64,000 nt of DNA from Flavobacterium aquidurense (GTDB lineage: Bacteria; Bacteroidota; Bacteroidia; Flavobacteriales; Flavobacteriaceae). Of the stretch, positions 8,373 through 16,535 are shown piece after piece (the first letter of the stretch is position 1; each line of letters starts with the position of its first letter). Made by a program: the position numbers and the translations under genes. Under the pieces are notes generated by a model. That model did no database searches and was not told the DNA's origin. It saw only the letters and a program-made list of their open reading frames with translations. The stretch spans positions 496,001 to 560,000 of the forward strand of contig NZ_JRLF01000015.1 in assembly GCF_001404985.1 (NCBI RefSeq). The letters are read 5' to 3'.

Positions 8373-9311
8373 TTATAAATTACAGTATAGTATAAATGAC
8401 TTAAAATCATAAATTTGATATACTTTATTTCCGCTTATTGCCACTTTTCCATTATATTCTATCAAATCATAATCAATCGGTAAAACCGAGCCATCTTTAA
8501 ACAAAATATTGTATTTATTTTTATTTTTAACAATAGACAATGCTTTTTCAGAAATAAGTTCTGCAATATTTTCTACGGATTCATATTTACTATCTACAAC
8601 TTTTTTAAAATCATAAAAATAAGTCCAATGTGTTTTTTTCTTTAAACTGATAATTTTTGGATTATCATCTCTTGAACAAATAAAATCATCATACTTAAAA
8701 GGAATCAAGATTTTATTTGTATTGTCTATTATGCCTATTTTATTATTTAGTTTTACAACTATAAATTTTTTCTTTATTACTAAAACACTATCATAAAGTG
8801 GCTGTGCAATTATTTTGTTCTGTAGATTTTTAATTCCATATTTCCCGTTCAAACCTTGAAAAGTGATAATTTCAGGCCCTAAGGGTTCAGCACAATGTAT
8901 GTAGTCGGAAACGAATTTATTTATGCTAAAGTCATAACATATTTCTTTATTATACTCATTTTTAAAAATTAGGATTTTTTGATATGAAGCTATTTGGAAA
9001 TATTTATAAATTGGCTCAACTATATAATCCCCTTTTAAATTTATAAGTCCATATTTTTCTTTTTGTTTTACTAAAGCTACATTATTAATAAAAGGATAAG
9101 CCACATCAAACGCCTTGTCTATTTTTATTGCTTTTGTATTATTGTCGATATAATAAAATTTCTCTTTTAAAAGTATTGGTACGATGACGTTATTATTCCC
9201 TGAAAAATATTGTAAAAAAGACATTTCAAATGGAAACTTATTAATAGTTTGTCCTAACATATTTAGTTTAAAAAAAATAACTACGAAAATTAATACTAGT
9301 TTCTGTTTCAT
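8373..9311 (-). CDS. WG-repeat-containing secreted protein
   Basis: 312 residues with a signal peptide (hydrophobic 5-19, then LGQT). The body consists of WG-like (KWG) repeats: KYGLINLKGDYIVEPIY, KYGIKNLQNKIIAQPLY and KIGIIDNTNKILIPFKYDDF, each a beta-hairpin of ~35 residues with a Tyr/Gly turn. WG repeats are thought to mediate protein-protein contacts. It begins 3 bases after a lipoprotein gene and ends 11 bases before a PAAR-like gene. In this context it may be a cargo adaptor, a neutralising partner or an effector; none of these can be shown from the sequence. Confidence 0.7.
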   Translation of the reverse strand: MKQKLVLIFVVIFFKLNMLGQTINKFPFEMSFLQYFSGNNNVIVPILLKEKFYYIDNNTKAIKIDKAFDVAYPFINNVALVKQKEKYGLINLKGDYIVEPIYKYFQIASYQKILIFKNEYNKEICYDFSINKFVSDYIHCAEPLGPEIITFQGLNGKYGIKNLQNKIIAQPLYDSVLVIKKKFIVVKLNNKIGIIDNTNKILIPFKYDDFICSRDDNPKIISLKKKTHWTYFYDFKKVVDSKYESVENIAELISEKALSIVKNKNKYNILFKDGSVLPIDYDLIEYNGKVAISGNKVYQIYDFKSFILYCNL

Positions 9312-9314
9312 AAT

Positions 9315-9986
9315 TTAATTATTTATATAAAGAGCATCTGTCCTGCTCAAAACCTTGCCCGTTGTCCCATCTAGTTTTATAGTTTGTATTGTACCGGCGT
9401 CTTTTAGACATTTAATTGTCCAAGTAGATTCTCTGCTAGTAGCTGAATAATTGCGTGAAATGCGAGTATGAAATCCTGTGCTTTGTACTATTGGTCCTTT
9501 GTCTACTTTTATTTTTTCGCTTTCACAAAATTTTAAAATCTCTTCAAAAGTAAATTTATAGTCCTTGTCATAATCAATTTCTTTTATCAGTTTGCCTTGC
9601 TCGTCGAACTCATACCAAAGGCCTTTTTTAAAACCAATAGCATTTGCATTAAAACCTAATCCTTTGCTTTTTATAAAACCGGTCTTATAGTATAATTTTA
9701 CTACTGTAAAGTAGGACTCTTTTAATGTTAGAAAAAAGCGACTCTCTTCAAGTTTAACTATCATTAATAACCCTTCATTCGCATCGAATTCTGTCAGGAC
9801 TAATGAGGTTTTATCTTTTCTATTTTCATATCTATAATTATCAAATGTTTCAAAATCTTTGGTTATTGTTGGGTACATAATTCTATCAGCTTGTGGTTGA
9901 TTATTTTTTGTTTTTATTTTATCTTGTGCTTTACAACTTTGTAAGCAAAGTTGTAAAAGCAGAATCATAATTATTTTTGACTTCAT
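9315..9986 (-). CDS. Lipoprotein directly downstream of VgrG-peptidase, candidate immunity protein
   Basis: 223 residues. The lipoprotein signal ends CLQSC with Cys 18. Mid-protein KKGLWYEFDEQGKLIKEIDYDK resembles a MORN/YwqK-type repeat, while the C-terminal part (STWTIKCLKDAGTIQTIKLDG, TGKVLSR) has the pattern of PepSY-like or processing-associated small folds, though not firmly. It is the first gene behind the VgrG that carries a zincin-like domain (42 bases apart). A periplasm-facing lipoprotein there is the natural candidate to protect the cell from that peptidase. This is inference from gene order. Confidence 0.55.
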   Translation of the reverse strand: MKSKIIMILLLQLCLQSCKAQDKIKTKNNQPQADRIMYPTITKDFETFDNYRYENRKDKTSLVLTEFDANEGLLMIVKLEESRFFLTLKESYFTVVKLYYKTGFIKSKGLGFNANAIGFKKGLWYEFDEQGKLIKEIDYDKDYKFTFEEILKFCESEKIKVDKGPIVQSTGFHTRISRNYSATSRESTWTIKCLKDAGTIQTIKLDGTTGKVLSRTDALYINN

Positions 9987-10027
9987 AATTAATCACTTTA
10001 ATTTTTATTACTTTTTTACACAATCAC

Positions 10028-13000
10028 CTATATAATACTTTCATTCGCTTTTATCCATTGCCATTTCCATAAATTATAGCGTGTTTCAGGAATATAATGT
10101 GAATAGTCCAATAGGTTCTCGGTTTTAGCATACTGAAAGGTAAATAAAGCATTGCTATCTGCCTCCTTGTTGGTAAAGCTATGTGGTAAATTAAAGGAAT
10201 GCAAAAATTCATGAGCAGCTGTTTGATCGTTTTTGGTTGGAAATAAGACAACGTACTTGCCCAAAGTGTAACCGTTTAATCCATTTACATTACCAGTGCT
10301 GTCAATATAGCCTCCGTTTTCGCCCAAATAAATTGCCTTATAATAATCGTCGTATTTGTGCTCATCTGCAGGGTTTATGGCTTTGAGTTGGTCTTTCAGT
10401 TTATTATAAATATAATCTTGCAATGTTATAAATCCTGTTGGAGCTCGACCATCATAGTATGCGCCGATTTCTCCTGATCTTACATATTGGGCTACAAAAC
10501 CGGCATCAGCAGATATGTCAACTGTTTCTGTAATTACTTTGGTTTCTATCAAAGCCTGTCGCAAATATTTCTCAAACAAGGCTTGTTGCCCTACTGAATT
10601 ACCTGGATTACCTGTAGTAATTACTGGAGCTATTACATCAACTAGCAGTATCTTTGCTTCTTTTTGTTTAGCGGTATGATTTGCCCACACATAAAGCCTG
10701 CCTGCCAGTTTTTTGGTTTCTACACCAGCTACATCCTTGGTTATAGCATTTATACTAATGGTTTGGTCTGTACTAAACTCCTGGAGACATTCTATCGTTA
10801 CACTATCGCTTATAGCAAATTTACTTTTGCCTTTGCCTGTTACATTTATTTCTTTTGGGGTAATAATAAAAAAACTGTTGTCTTCAAAACGGAGCACATC
10901 AGGTTCTTCTTCAATATCTATGATCAGGCTTATTGTTGCTTTAGTATTACTAAAACCTGTGGGTGTATTGTTGCTTTTTTTACTTGGATATAGAGATAAC
11001 CAGGAGCAAAAATAGTCTTCGTGTATTACACTACCACTTGCATCTTTTAGATCAACACCTATAGCATCTTTTTTTGTTTTCCAAGGAATTAAATGTGTGT
11101 TATATTCGTTTTTTAAACTTTGATATAACATGTCGTTATTAGTTGTATCAAAAAATCCTTTAAAATCATTAATACCTGTTTCTAATGTTGCAAAAGTAGG
11201 TTCTTTGTATTGTTTTCCAACAATATTTTTGTATTTAGCATCACCAAAAACTGCAGATGATCCCGTAATTAAATTAGTGTCCTGGTCACGCATCCAATCA
11301 AAACCGCAATCTTCACCTTGCCAGCCTTTTTTAGGTCTAAAATAAACGATACATTTTGCTTCAATTTCCGGTTTAACTGTTTCGTATGATACACCCTTAT
11401 TGGTTTGTTTATTTCCAGTAGTTCCATGCACCTCTGCAGTACCCTTGCTATTTATGATGGCTTGCTCATCTGAATGTAAAAACAATTTTTTTTGTCCTGC
11501 AATATGCATTTCTGGACTTTCTAGTTTTATTTCATTGTTAGAGTTTATCAAAGCCTTATTTGCGTTGGTATGAAACAAGCCTGTAATAAATTGGTGTAGG
11601 TAAGGTGTGTTGATTTGCATTTTTTGGAAAATATTAAAAAATGCCTGTTTTGCCACATTAAAAGTCATTGTATTACCTACATTAGTTAATAAATTATTTT
11701 TGGCATTAACACAAATATCAGTAGCGTTTAAAGTTAGGTTATTAGGTGCTGTGACCTCAATATTTCCATTACCATCCATAAACCACTTGTTACCAGAAGG
11801 GTCTTTTACCAAAATGCTCGAATCACCTTCATCAAAAGTTAGTGTGCTTCCTGTGCGGGTATAAATACTCTTAATATTATTATTTATTTTTCCTCCTGCA
11901 GCTGTTTCTCCGTTAAACAAACTTCCCATTACAAAGGGTCTGTTTGGGTCATTATATCTAAAACCTATTATAACATCATCTCCTATTTCTGGAATAAAAA
12001 CCATACCTCTATTAGTGTTTACACTTTCACTCGTTCCTGCGTCAGGTGTCATAACACGAAGCCACGGTGTTTTTTGCTGCTTAACTTGCTGCCAGAGCAT
12101 ACTTACACGTATTCTTCCTTTACCCTGTGGGTCTTTATTATCGACTACTTTTGCCTGTTGAATCCTGGCCTTTGGCAATGACACTACTGGTTCCGGTAAT
12201 TTTTTTATAGAAGCGGGCAAGGCTTTAAAACTATTTTTGTATACACCGGAATCACAAACCAAATGCGTAATCTGGGTAATAATGTAGTGCCCAATTTGCT
12301 GGTTTTTATAATTCATTTTTGTTGCATCGCGTCCAGATAAATGTGCTTCATTAACGCTTATTTCCTCGCGTGCCTCAATACTTATAATACTGCCAATTTT
12401 TAGTTTGTTGTTACGGCTTGTCGCGGTAATATAATTAGCATCGGCCATGGCGCTTTCCTGTCGTTTTTTTAAATTTTGCTCTAAATACATGTCATATCCC
12501 GTTGCCAGGTTTCCGTACTCAAAAGAGGCAGTAGCATATAGGTTTTGTGAAGCCTCTAAAACCTGATTGCCCAATGTAGATAAACCTTCGACCTCATTAC
12601 TGGTTTTGGCCTGATACAATTTATTGACATCGTCATTATAGGTATAAGCACTAAACTGAACCGGAACTGTTTTTATACTGATATCCAGTTTAAATAAATC
12701 CTGGCCATAGGTTAAATTTACAGGTTGTCCATGACCAGCAAGTTTGCCAAAAACCAGCTTTTCGCCATCATAATACAACCACTCGTTGTATTGTTTCGCC
12801 AGTCGTTTAATATATTGAAAATCAGTTTCTAAATATTGGGTCTGATAGCTTATTTTAGACGTATATTCAGGTAGGATTTGGTTTTGCAGTTGGTCCCCGG
12901 CTGCCGTTTTAATAATTTCCCGGATCATTTCCTGAAGAGTAGTATCCTCCCAGGAATACATTTTTTTGCTGGATTCTAATAATATGGTTTTAGAAAAACC

Positions 13001-13285
13001 GGAGATAATAATTTTATTGCCTACCTGGTCATGATTCTTTTGGGCTAGTCGAATTTTGGTTATAATTCCCAGAAAATTATTTTTATTTCCTAAAATGATG
13101 TGTACGGTTTTTCCAAGCCATTGCTGTGCATTCTCTATGGTATATGCCAGTCTTTTTTCTATGACTGTATGAGGTACTTTTATAGTAAATTCATGGTGAT
13201 TGTTTATATTTTGCTTTAGTTTAATAGAATTAAAATGTAAAACTTCTTGTCCCTCAATTCCAAAAGTTATTTTTTCCTGCTGCAT
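10028..13285 (-). CDS. vgrG: T6SS VgrG (TssI) with C-terminal zincin-like peptidase
   Basis: 1085 residues. Residues ~1-370 are the gp27-like base of Bacteroidota Vgr proteins. ~375-470 is the gp5 OB-fold (ARIQQAKVVDNKDPQGKGRI, PWLRVMTPDAG, GDDVIIGFRYNDPNRPFVMGS). ~475-625 is the beta-helical spike (repeated N/T/I triplets). Ordinary T6SSiii Vgr proteins end near 600, so ~460 residues are extra. Near the end lies HEFLHSFNLPH (1025-1035), a match to HExxHxxxxxH zincin motifs with His 1025, 1029 and 1035 as zinc ligands and Glu 1026 as catalyst, followed by NLLDYS like a Met-turn with Leu for Met. This makes it a specialised (evolved) VgrG whose tail is a likely secreted metallopeptidase effector. 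It is separated from the upstream tssD by a terminator. Confidence 0.9.
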   Translation of the reverse strand: MQQEKITFGIEGQEVLHFNSIKLKQNINNHHEFTIKVPHTVIEKRLAYTIENAQQWLGKTVHIILGNKNNFLGIITKIRLAQKNHDQVGNKIIISGFSKTILLESSKKMYSWEDTTLQEMIREIIKTAAGDQLQNQILPEYTSKISYQTQYLETDFQYIKRLAKQYNEWLYYDGEKLVFGKLAGHGQPVNLTYGQDLFKLDISIKTVPVQFSAYTYNDDVNKLYQAKTSNEVEGLSTLGNQVLEASQNLYATASFEYGNLATGYDMYLEQNLKKRQESAMADANYITATSRNNKLKIGSIISIEAREEISVNEAHLSGRDATKMNYKNQQIGHYIITQITHLVCDSGVYKNSFKALPASIKKLPEPVVSLPKARIQQAKVVDNKDPQGKGRIRVSMLWQQVKQQKTPWLRVMTPDAGTSESVNTNRGMVFIPEIGDDVIIGFRYNDPNRPFVMGSLFNGETAAGGKINNNIKSIYTRTGSTLTFDEGDSSILVKDPSGNKWFMDGNGNIEVTAPNNLTLNATDICVNAKNNLLTNVGNTMTFNVAKQAFFNIFQKMQINTPYLHQFITGLFHTNANKALINSNNEIKLESPEMHIAGQKKLFLHSDEQAIINSKGTAEVHGTTGNKQTNKGVSYETVKPEIEAKCIVYFRPKKGWQGEDCGFDWMRDQDTNLITGSSAVFGDAKYKNIVGKQYKEPTFATLETGINDFKGFFDTTNNDMLYQSLKNEYNTHLIPWKTKKDAIGVDLKDASGSVIHEDYFCSWLSLYPSKKSNNTPTGFSNTKATISLIIDIEEEPDVLRFEDNSFFIITPKEINVTGKGKSKFAISDSVTIECLQEFSTDQTISINAITKDVAGVETKKLAGRLYVWANHTAKQKEAKILLVDVIAPVITTGNPGNSVGQQALFEKYLRQALIETKVITETVDISADAGFVAQYVRSGEIGAYYDGRAPTGFITLQDYIYNKLKDQLKAINPADEHKYDDYYKAIYLGENGGYIDSTGNVNGLNGYTLGKYVVLFPTKNDQTAAHEFLHSFNLPHSFTNKEADSNALFTFQYAKTENLLDYSHYIPETRYNLWKWQWIKANESII

Positions 13286-13350
13286 GTTTATGGCGTATAA
13301 AAGATTAAAGAATTGCTTATAGTAAATAGGATGAGAATAAATTCAAGTGA

Positions 13351-13390
13351 TAAAAAAGACAGGAAGCGACATAGGCTGAGGCTTCCTGCC
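13351..13390 (-). terminator. Hairpin between tssD and vgrG
   Basis: On the minus strand CAGGAAGC (13388-13381) pairs with GCTTCCTG (13367-13360) around a 13-base loop, followed by a T-rich run (TCTTTTTTATC). It starts 11 bases after the tssD stop and probably limits read-through into vgrG, so the tube protein would be made in excess of the spike. Confidence 0.7.
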
Positions 13391-13399
13391 ATAAAAAAA

Positions 13400-13795
13400 T
13401 CAGACTTTAGCCCAATTGTTGTCTAATGTTGCATTACCTAATACAATTTTCTCTGCCGAGAAAGTAATTTCAGTAATCATTGGATTTTCTGCCAAAGCCT
13501 CTAATTGCTCGCTGAAGAATACAATGAAAGCATTTTCGAAAGTAATCTCTTTCATTACCTGCTCAGAATCGGGCTTAAAAAACTTTACTTTACCGCTTAC
13601 AGGTTTGTGCTGGCTGTTTACCGCCTGCTCAATAACAGTCGTATTTTCTGTAGATTTAACTTTTATATTTAATCTGCCTCCTTTTATTTCAGACGAAACC
13701 GCGCCTTTACCATCAGTATGCCGCATCATTTCAACTTTTGAAAATAATACCTGATACTCGTTTCCTTCAAATTCTAAAATTGCTTTAAATGCCAT
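13400..13795 (-). CDS. tssD: T6SS tube protein TssD (Hcp), Bacteroidota type
   Basis: 131 residues with the Hcp beta-barrel pattern of T6SS subtype iii: MAFKAILEFEGNEYQVL, MMRHTDGKGAVSSEIKGGRL, HKPVSGKVKFFKPD, KEITFENAFIVFF and ITEITFSAEKIVLGN. Hcp hexamers stack into the inner tube that is fired by the contractile sheath. There are no sheath (TssB/C), ATPase or baseplate genes in the window, so this is an orphan tssD-vgrG-cargo locus that must rely on a system encoded elsewhere. It is followed by its own terminator, and ~400 bp of intergenic DNA precedes it. Confidence 0.92.
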   Translation of the reverse strand: MAFKAILEFEGNEYQVLFSKVEMMRHTDGKGAVSSEIKGGRLNIKVKSTENTTVIEQAVNSQHKPVSGKVKFFKPDSEQVMKEITFENAFIVFFSEQLEALAENPMITEITFSAEKIVLGNATLDNNWAKV

Positions 13796-14197
13796 AATAA
13801 AAATAATTTAAATGTTAAAAATGTGTTCTTTTTTAATATCTCCTTATCATGCCTGACTAGTATAAACTGAAAAGAGGAATGGTAACTGATTTAGAATATC
13901 TCTTTTTTACTTTATTATCTTTTATAAGAAAAAGACTGATAGTCAGAATCAATTATGTACGAAAATACAAATAATAAATCATAACAAACAAATTATTTTG
14001 TAAGATTTTTTCGAAAAAAAATAAACTGCAAAATATTTTGCACTTTACAAATGTCAAAAAAACACTTAATCACGCATACAACTATGTACAGCTATCATCA
14101 GAAAGTAAAATATCTTTTTTGTATATTTTATTTTATTATAAATTTGCCCTCTAATAATCCTTGGGTAAACTTAACTCACAAGAACTTTTATTACATC
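13796..14197. other. Divergent intergenic region between tssD and the TIGR02757 gene
   Basis: 402 bp, AT-rich. The right part holds the promoter match at 14118-14146 for the plus-strand gene. No clean TAnnTTTG was found on the minus strand for tssD; GATTTATTATTTGTA (rc near 13970) is only similar. A plus-strand open frame starting at 14051 extends the TIGR02757 gene upstream, but it crosses the promoter and is not homologous, so I treat it as non-coding. Confidence 0.5.
14118..14146 (+). promoter_or_regulatory. Bacteroidota-type promoter (TTTG-N17-TAAATTTG)
   Basis: TTTG at 14118-14121 and TAAATTTG at 14139-14146, 17 bases apart, match both halves of the -33/-7 consensus. The expected transcript start lies near 14153, which supports ATG 14198 as the start of the gene. 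Confidence 0.65.
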
Positions 14198-14962
14198 ATG
14201 ACCCAAAAAGAACTCAAAGAATTTCTCGACGAGAAAGTCATTCAATATAACAATCAGGATTTTATCGATAGTGATCCGGTTCAGATTCCGCATTTATTTT
14301 CTCAAAAAGAAGACATTGAGATCGCGGGTTTCCTGAGCGCCACAATTGCGTGGGGAAATCGTAAAATGATTATCAAAAATTCGCACCAAATGATGGAATT
14401 AATGGGCAACACGCCTTATGATTTTGTCATGTCACATTCTGATGATGATCTGGTTCGCCTTGAAAATTTTGTTCACCGTACTTTTAACGGAAAAGATTTT
14501 GGCGGCTTCATAAAAGGACTACAGCACATTTATAAAAATCACGGTGGCTTAGAATCTGTTTTTGCAAAACATCAGGAGAAAGACAGTTTACAAAAAAGCA
14601 TTCACGAGTTTAAAAAAATATTTTTTGAAATCGATCATTTGCCGCGAACCCAAAAACACATTTCAGATCCTTTGAATAATTCGGCAGCAAAAAGAATCAA
14701 CATGTATTTGCGCTGGATGGTTCGACAAGATACAAAAGGTGTCGATTTAGGCATTTGGAAAACCATTTCGCCTGCCTTGTTATCATGTCCGCTTGATGTA
14801 CATTCCGGTAATGTTGCCCGCAAATTAGGAATTCTGACCAGAAAGCAAAACGACGGAAAAGCATTGACTGAATTAGACTTAAAACTTCGAAAAATGGATG
14901 CAGCAGATCCTGTAAAATATGATTTTGCACTGTTTGGACTAGGGGTTTTCGAGGGGTTTTAA
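14198..14962 (+). CDS. TIGR02757 family protein (DUF2400)
   Basis: 254 residues from ATG 14198 (MTQKELKEFLDEKV). Family features include IEIAGFLSATIAWGNRKMIIKN, RTFNGKDFGGFIKGL, AAKRINMYLRWMVRQD, GVDLGIWK and PLDVHSGNVARKLG, all typical of TIGR02757/DUF2400, a helical family related to helix-hairpin-helix DNA glycosylases in fold but of unproven function. An upstream start at 14051 would add 49 residues that are not family-like and overlap the promoter. The gene is monocistronic, with the helicase 103 bases downstream having its own -7 element. Confidence 0.85.
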   Translation: MTQKELKEFLDEKVIQYNNQDFIDSDPVQIPHLFSQKEDIEIAGFLSATIAWGNRKMIIKNSHQMMELMGNTPYDFVMSHSDDDLVRLENFVHRTFNGKDFGGFIKGLQHIYKNHGGLESVFAKHQEKDSLQKSIHEFKKIFFEIDHLPRTQKHISDPLNNSAAKRINMYLRWMVRQDTKGVDLGIWKTISPALLSCPLDVHSGNVARKLGILTRKQNDGKALTELDLKLRKMDAADPVKYDFALFGLGVFEGF

Positions 14963-15039
14963 CACTGATAACTAACACATTACACTATTCAATTATTAGA
15001 TCATTAGAAAAATCTAGTGCTCTAACCGTCAATTTAATG

Positions 15040-15047
15040 TACATTTG
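15040..15047 (+). promoter_or_regulatory. Putative -7 element TACATTTG of the helicase gene
   Basis: TACATTTG matches TAnnTTTG and ends 17 bases before ATG 15065, leaving a very short leader. No TTG was seen at the expected -33 distance. Confidence 0.45.
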
Positions 15048-15064
15048 CACAAAATTTAATGTAA

Positions 15065-16417
15065 ATGAGCACTTTCGAAAAATTCAATCTTCCAAAATCA
15101 GTACAAAAAGCAATCGATGAGTTAGGCTTTGTTACGCCTACTCCTATTCAGGAAAAATCCTTTGCTGTGATTATGTCTGGCCGCGATATGATGGGAATTG
15201 CGCAAACCGGTACCGGTAAAACATTTGCTTACTTATTACCCCTTTTAAAATTATATAAATTTACACCAACCAATACACCTAAAATTGTAATTCTGGTTCC
15301 AACACGTGAACTAGTCGTTCAGGTGGTAGAAGAAGTAGAGAAATTAACCAAATACATGTCGGTTAAAACGCTTGGTATTTTTGGTGGGGTAAATATCAAT
15401 ACACAAAAAAAAGCCGTTTACGAAGGTGTCGATATTTTAGTAGGAACACCAGGACGTACAATGGATTTAGCGCTTGATGCCGTAATTCGTTTTGATGAAA
15501 CTCAAAAATTAGTAATCGATGAGTTTGACGAAATGCTGAACTTGGGTTTCCGCACACAATTAACGGCACTTTTGGCGATGATGAAAACCAAGCGTCAAAA
15601 CATTCTTTTCTCTGCAACAATGACTGATGAGGTTGATGCTGTTTTGAATGACTTTTTTGATTTTCCGGAAGAAGTTACACTTGCTGCTTCAGGAACGCCG
15701 CTTGAAAATATTACTCAGATTACATATAATGTTCCTAACTTTAATACAAAAGTAAATCTGTTAAAACATTTATTAGAAACAAACGAAAGCATGGAACGTG
15801 TTTTGGTTTTTGTGAATAATAAAAAGATTTCGGATATGCTTCATACCAGAATCGAAGAGGATTTTGAAGGTCAGTTTGGAGTAATTCACTCGAATAAATC
15901 TCAAAATTACCGTTTGAGTACGATGGCAGAATTTCAGGAAGGAAATCTACGCGGATTAATTACGACTGATATTATGGCGAGAGGTTTGGATATCTCGAAT
16001 ATCTCTCACGTCATCAACTTCGAGCTTCCTGAATTTCCTGAGCTATACATGCACAGAATTGGCCGTACAGGTCGTGCAGATGCTACAGGAACCGCAATTA
16101 GCTTTATTACGCCTCGTGAAGAAGAGTTTAAAGTAGAAGTGGAAGTATTAATGAATCAGGAACTTGCAATTGCAGATTTTCCGGAAGAAGTCGAAATTTC
16201 ATCAAAATTAATCGAACCTGAAAAAGACAAACAACCGATTAAGTTTTTAATGAAAAAACAAAAACTGACTGGTGACGGTGCTTTTCATGAAAAAGATAAA
16301 AAGAATAAAAAAGTCAACTTGGGCGGACCTTCTAAAACAAAAAAGAAAACCCACGGATCTGTCAATCGAAATATGCTGAAAACGAGAGACAAGAAAAGAA
16401 AAGACAAGAACAAGTAA
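15065..16417 (+). CDS. DEAD-box-type RNA helicase with a DEFD motif II
   Basis: 450 residues, RhlE/CshA-like ATP-dependent RNA helicase likely acting in ribosome assembly or RNA turnover. Q motif GFVTPTPIQ (21-29), motif I AQTGTGKT (46-53), Ia PTRELV (79-84), TPGR (128-131), motif II DEFD (152-155), SAT (183-185), then helicase C with TDIMARGLDI and HRIGRTGRA. The third residue of the DEAD box is Phe instead of Ala, which is rare in this family. A Lys-rich C-terminal tail (KKNKKVNLGGPSKTKKKT) probably binds RNA. Several paralogues are usual in Flavobacterium. Confidence 0.92.
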   Translation: MSTFEKFNLPKSVQKAIDELGFVTPTPIQEKSFAVIMSGRDMMGIAQTGTGKTFAYLLPLLKLYKFTPTNTPKIVILVPTRELVVQVVEEVEKLTKYMSVKTLGIFGGVNINTQKKAVYEGVDILVGTPGRTMDLALDAVIRFDETQKLVIDEFDEMLNLGFRTQLTALLAMMKTKRQNILFSATMTDEVDAVLNDFFDFPEEVTLAASGTPLENITQITYNVPNFNTKVNLLKHLLETNESMERVLVFVNNKKISDMLHTRIEEDFEGQFGVIHSNKSQNYRLSTMAEFQEGNLRGLITTDIMARGLDISNISHVINFELPEFPELYMHRIGRTGRADATGTAISFITPREEEFKVEVEVLMNQELAIADFPEEVEISSKLIEPEKDKQPIKFLMKKQKLTGDGAFHEKDKKNKKVNLGGPSKTKKKTHGSVNRNMLKTRDKKRKDKNK

Positions 16418-16435
16418 TCTCTAAAATTCGAATAA

Positions 16436-16482
16436 AAAAAATCCAAATTCCAAGTTGTTGAACTTAGAATTTGGATTTTTTT
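16436..16482. terminator. Bidirectional terminator between helicase and lactonase genes
   Basis: AAATCCAAATTC near 16439-16450 pairs with GAATTTGGATTT at 16467-16478, with additional inner pairing CAAGTT/AACTT. It is flanked by an A-run on the left and a T-run on the right and sits between two convergent genes. Confidence 0.85.
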
Positions 16483-16483
16483 T

Positions 16484-16532
16484 GTCGCAGTTTTCAGTTT
16501 CAGTTTTCAGTGCTTTTAGGGAACTGAAAACA
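16484..16532. repeat. Dispersed CAGTTTTCA repeat, copy 1
   Basis: GTCGCAGTTTTCAGTTTCAG and a second CAGTTTTCAGT follow the terminator, with an inverted partial copy (ACTGAAAAC) at 16522-16530. Related sequence occurs at 23890-23933 and 27302-27330, each directly after a gene end. Confidence 0.6.
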
Positions 16533-16535
16533 AAA

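Noticed and set aside
14051-14197. 49-codon upstream extension of the TIGR02757 gene
   Set aside because: It crosses the two-part promoter match at 14118-14146 and has no family resemblance.
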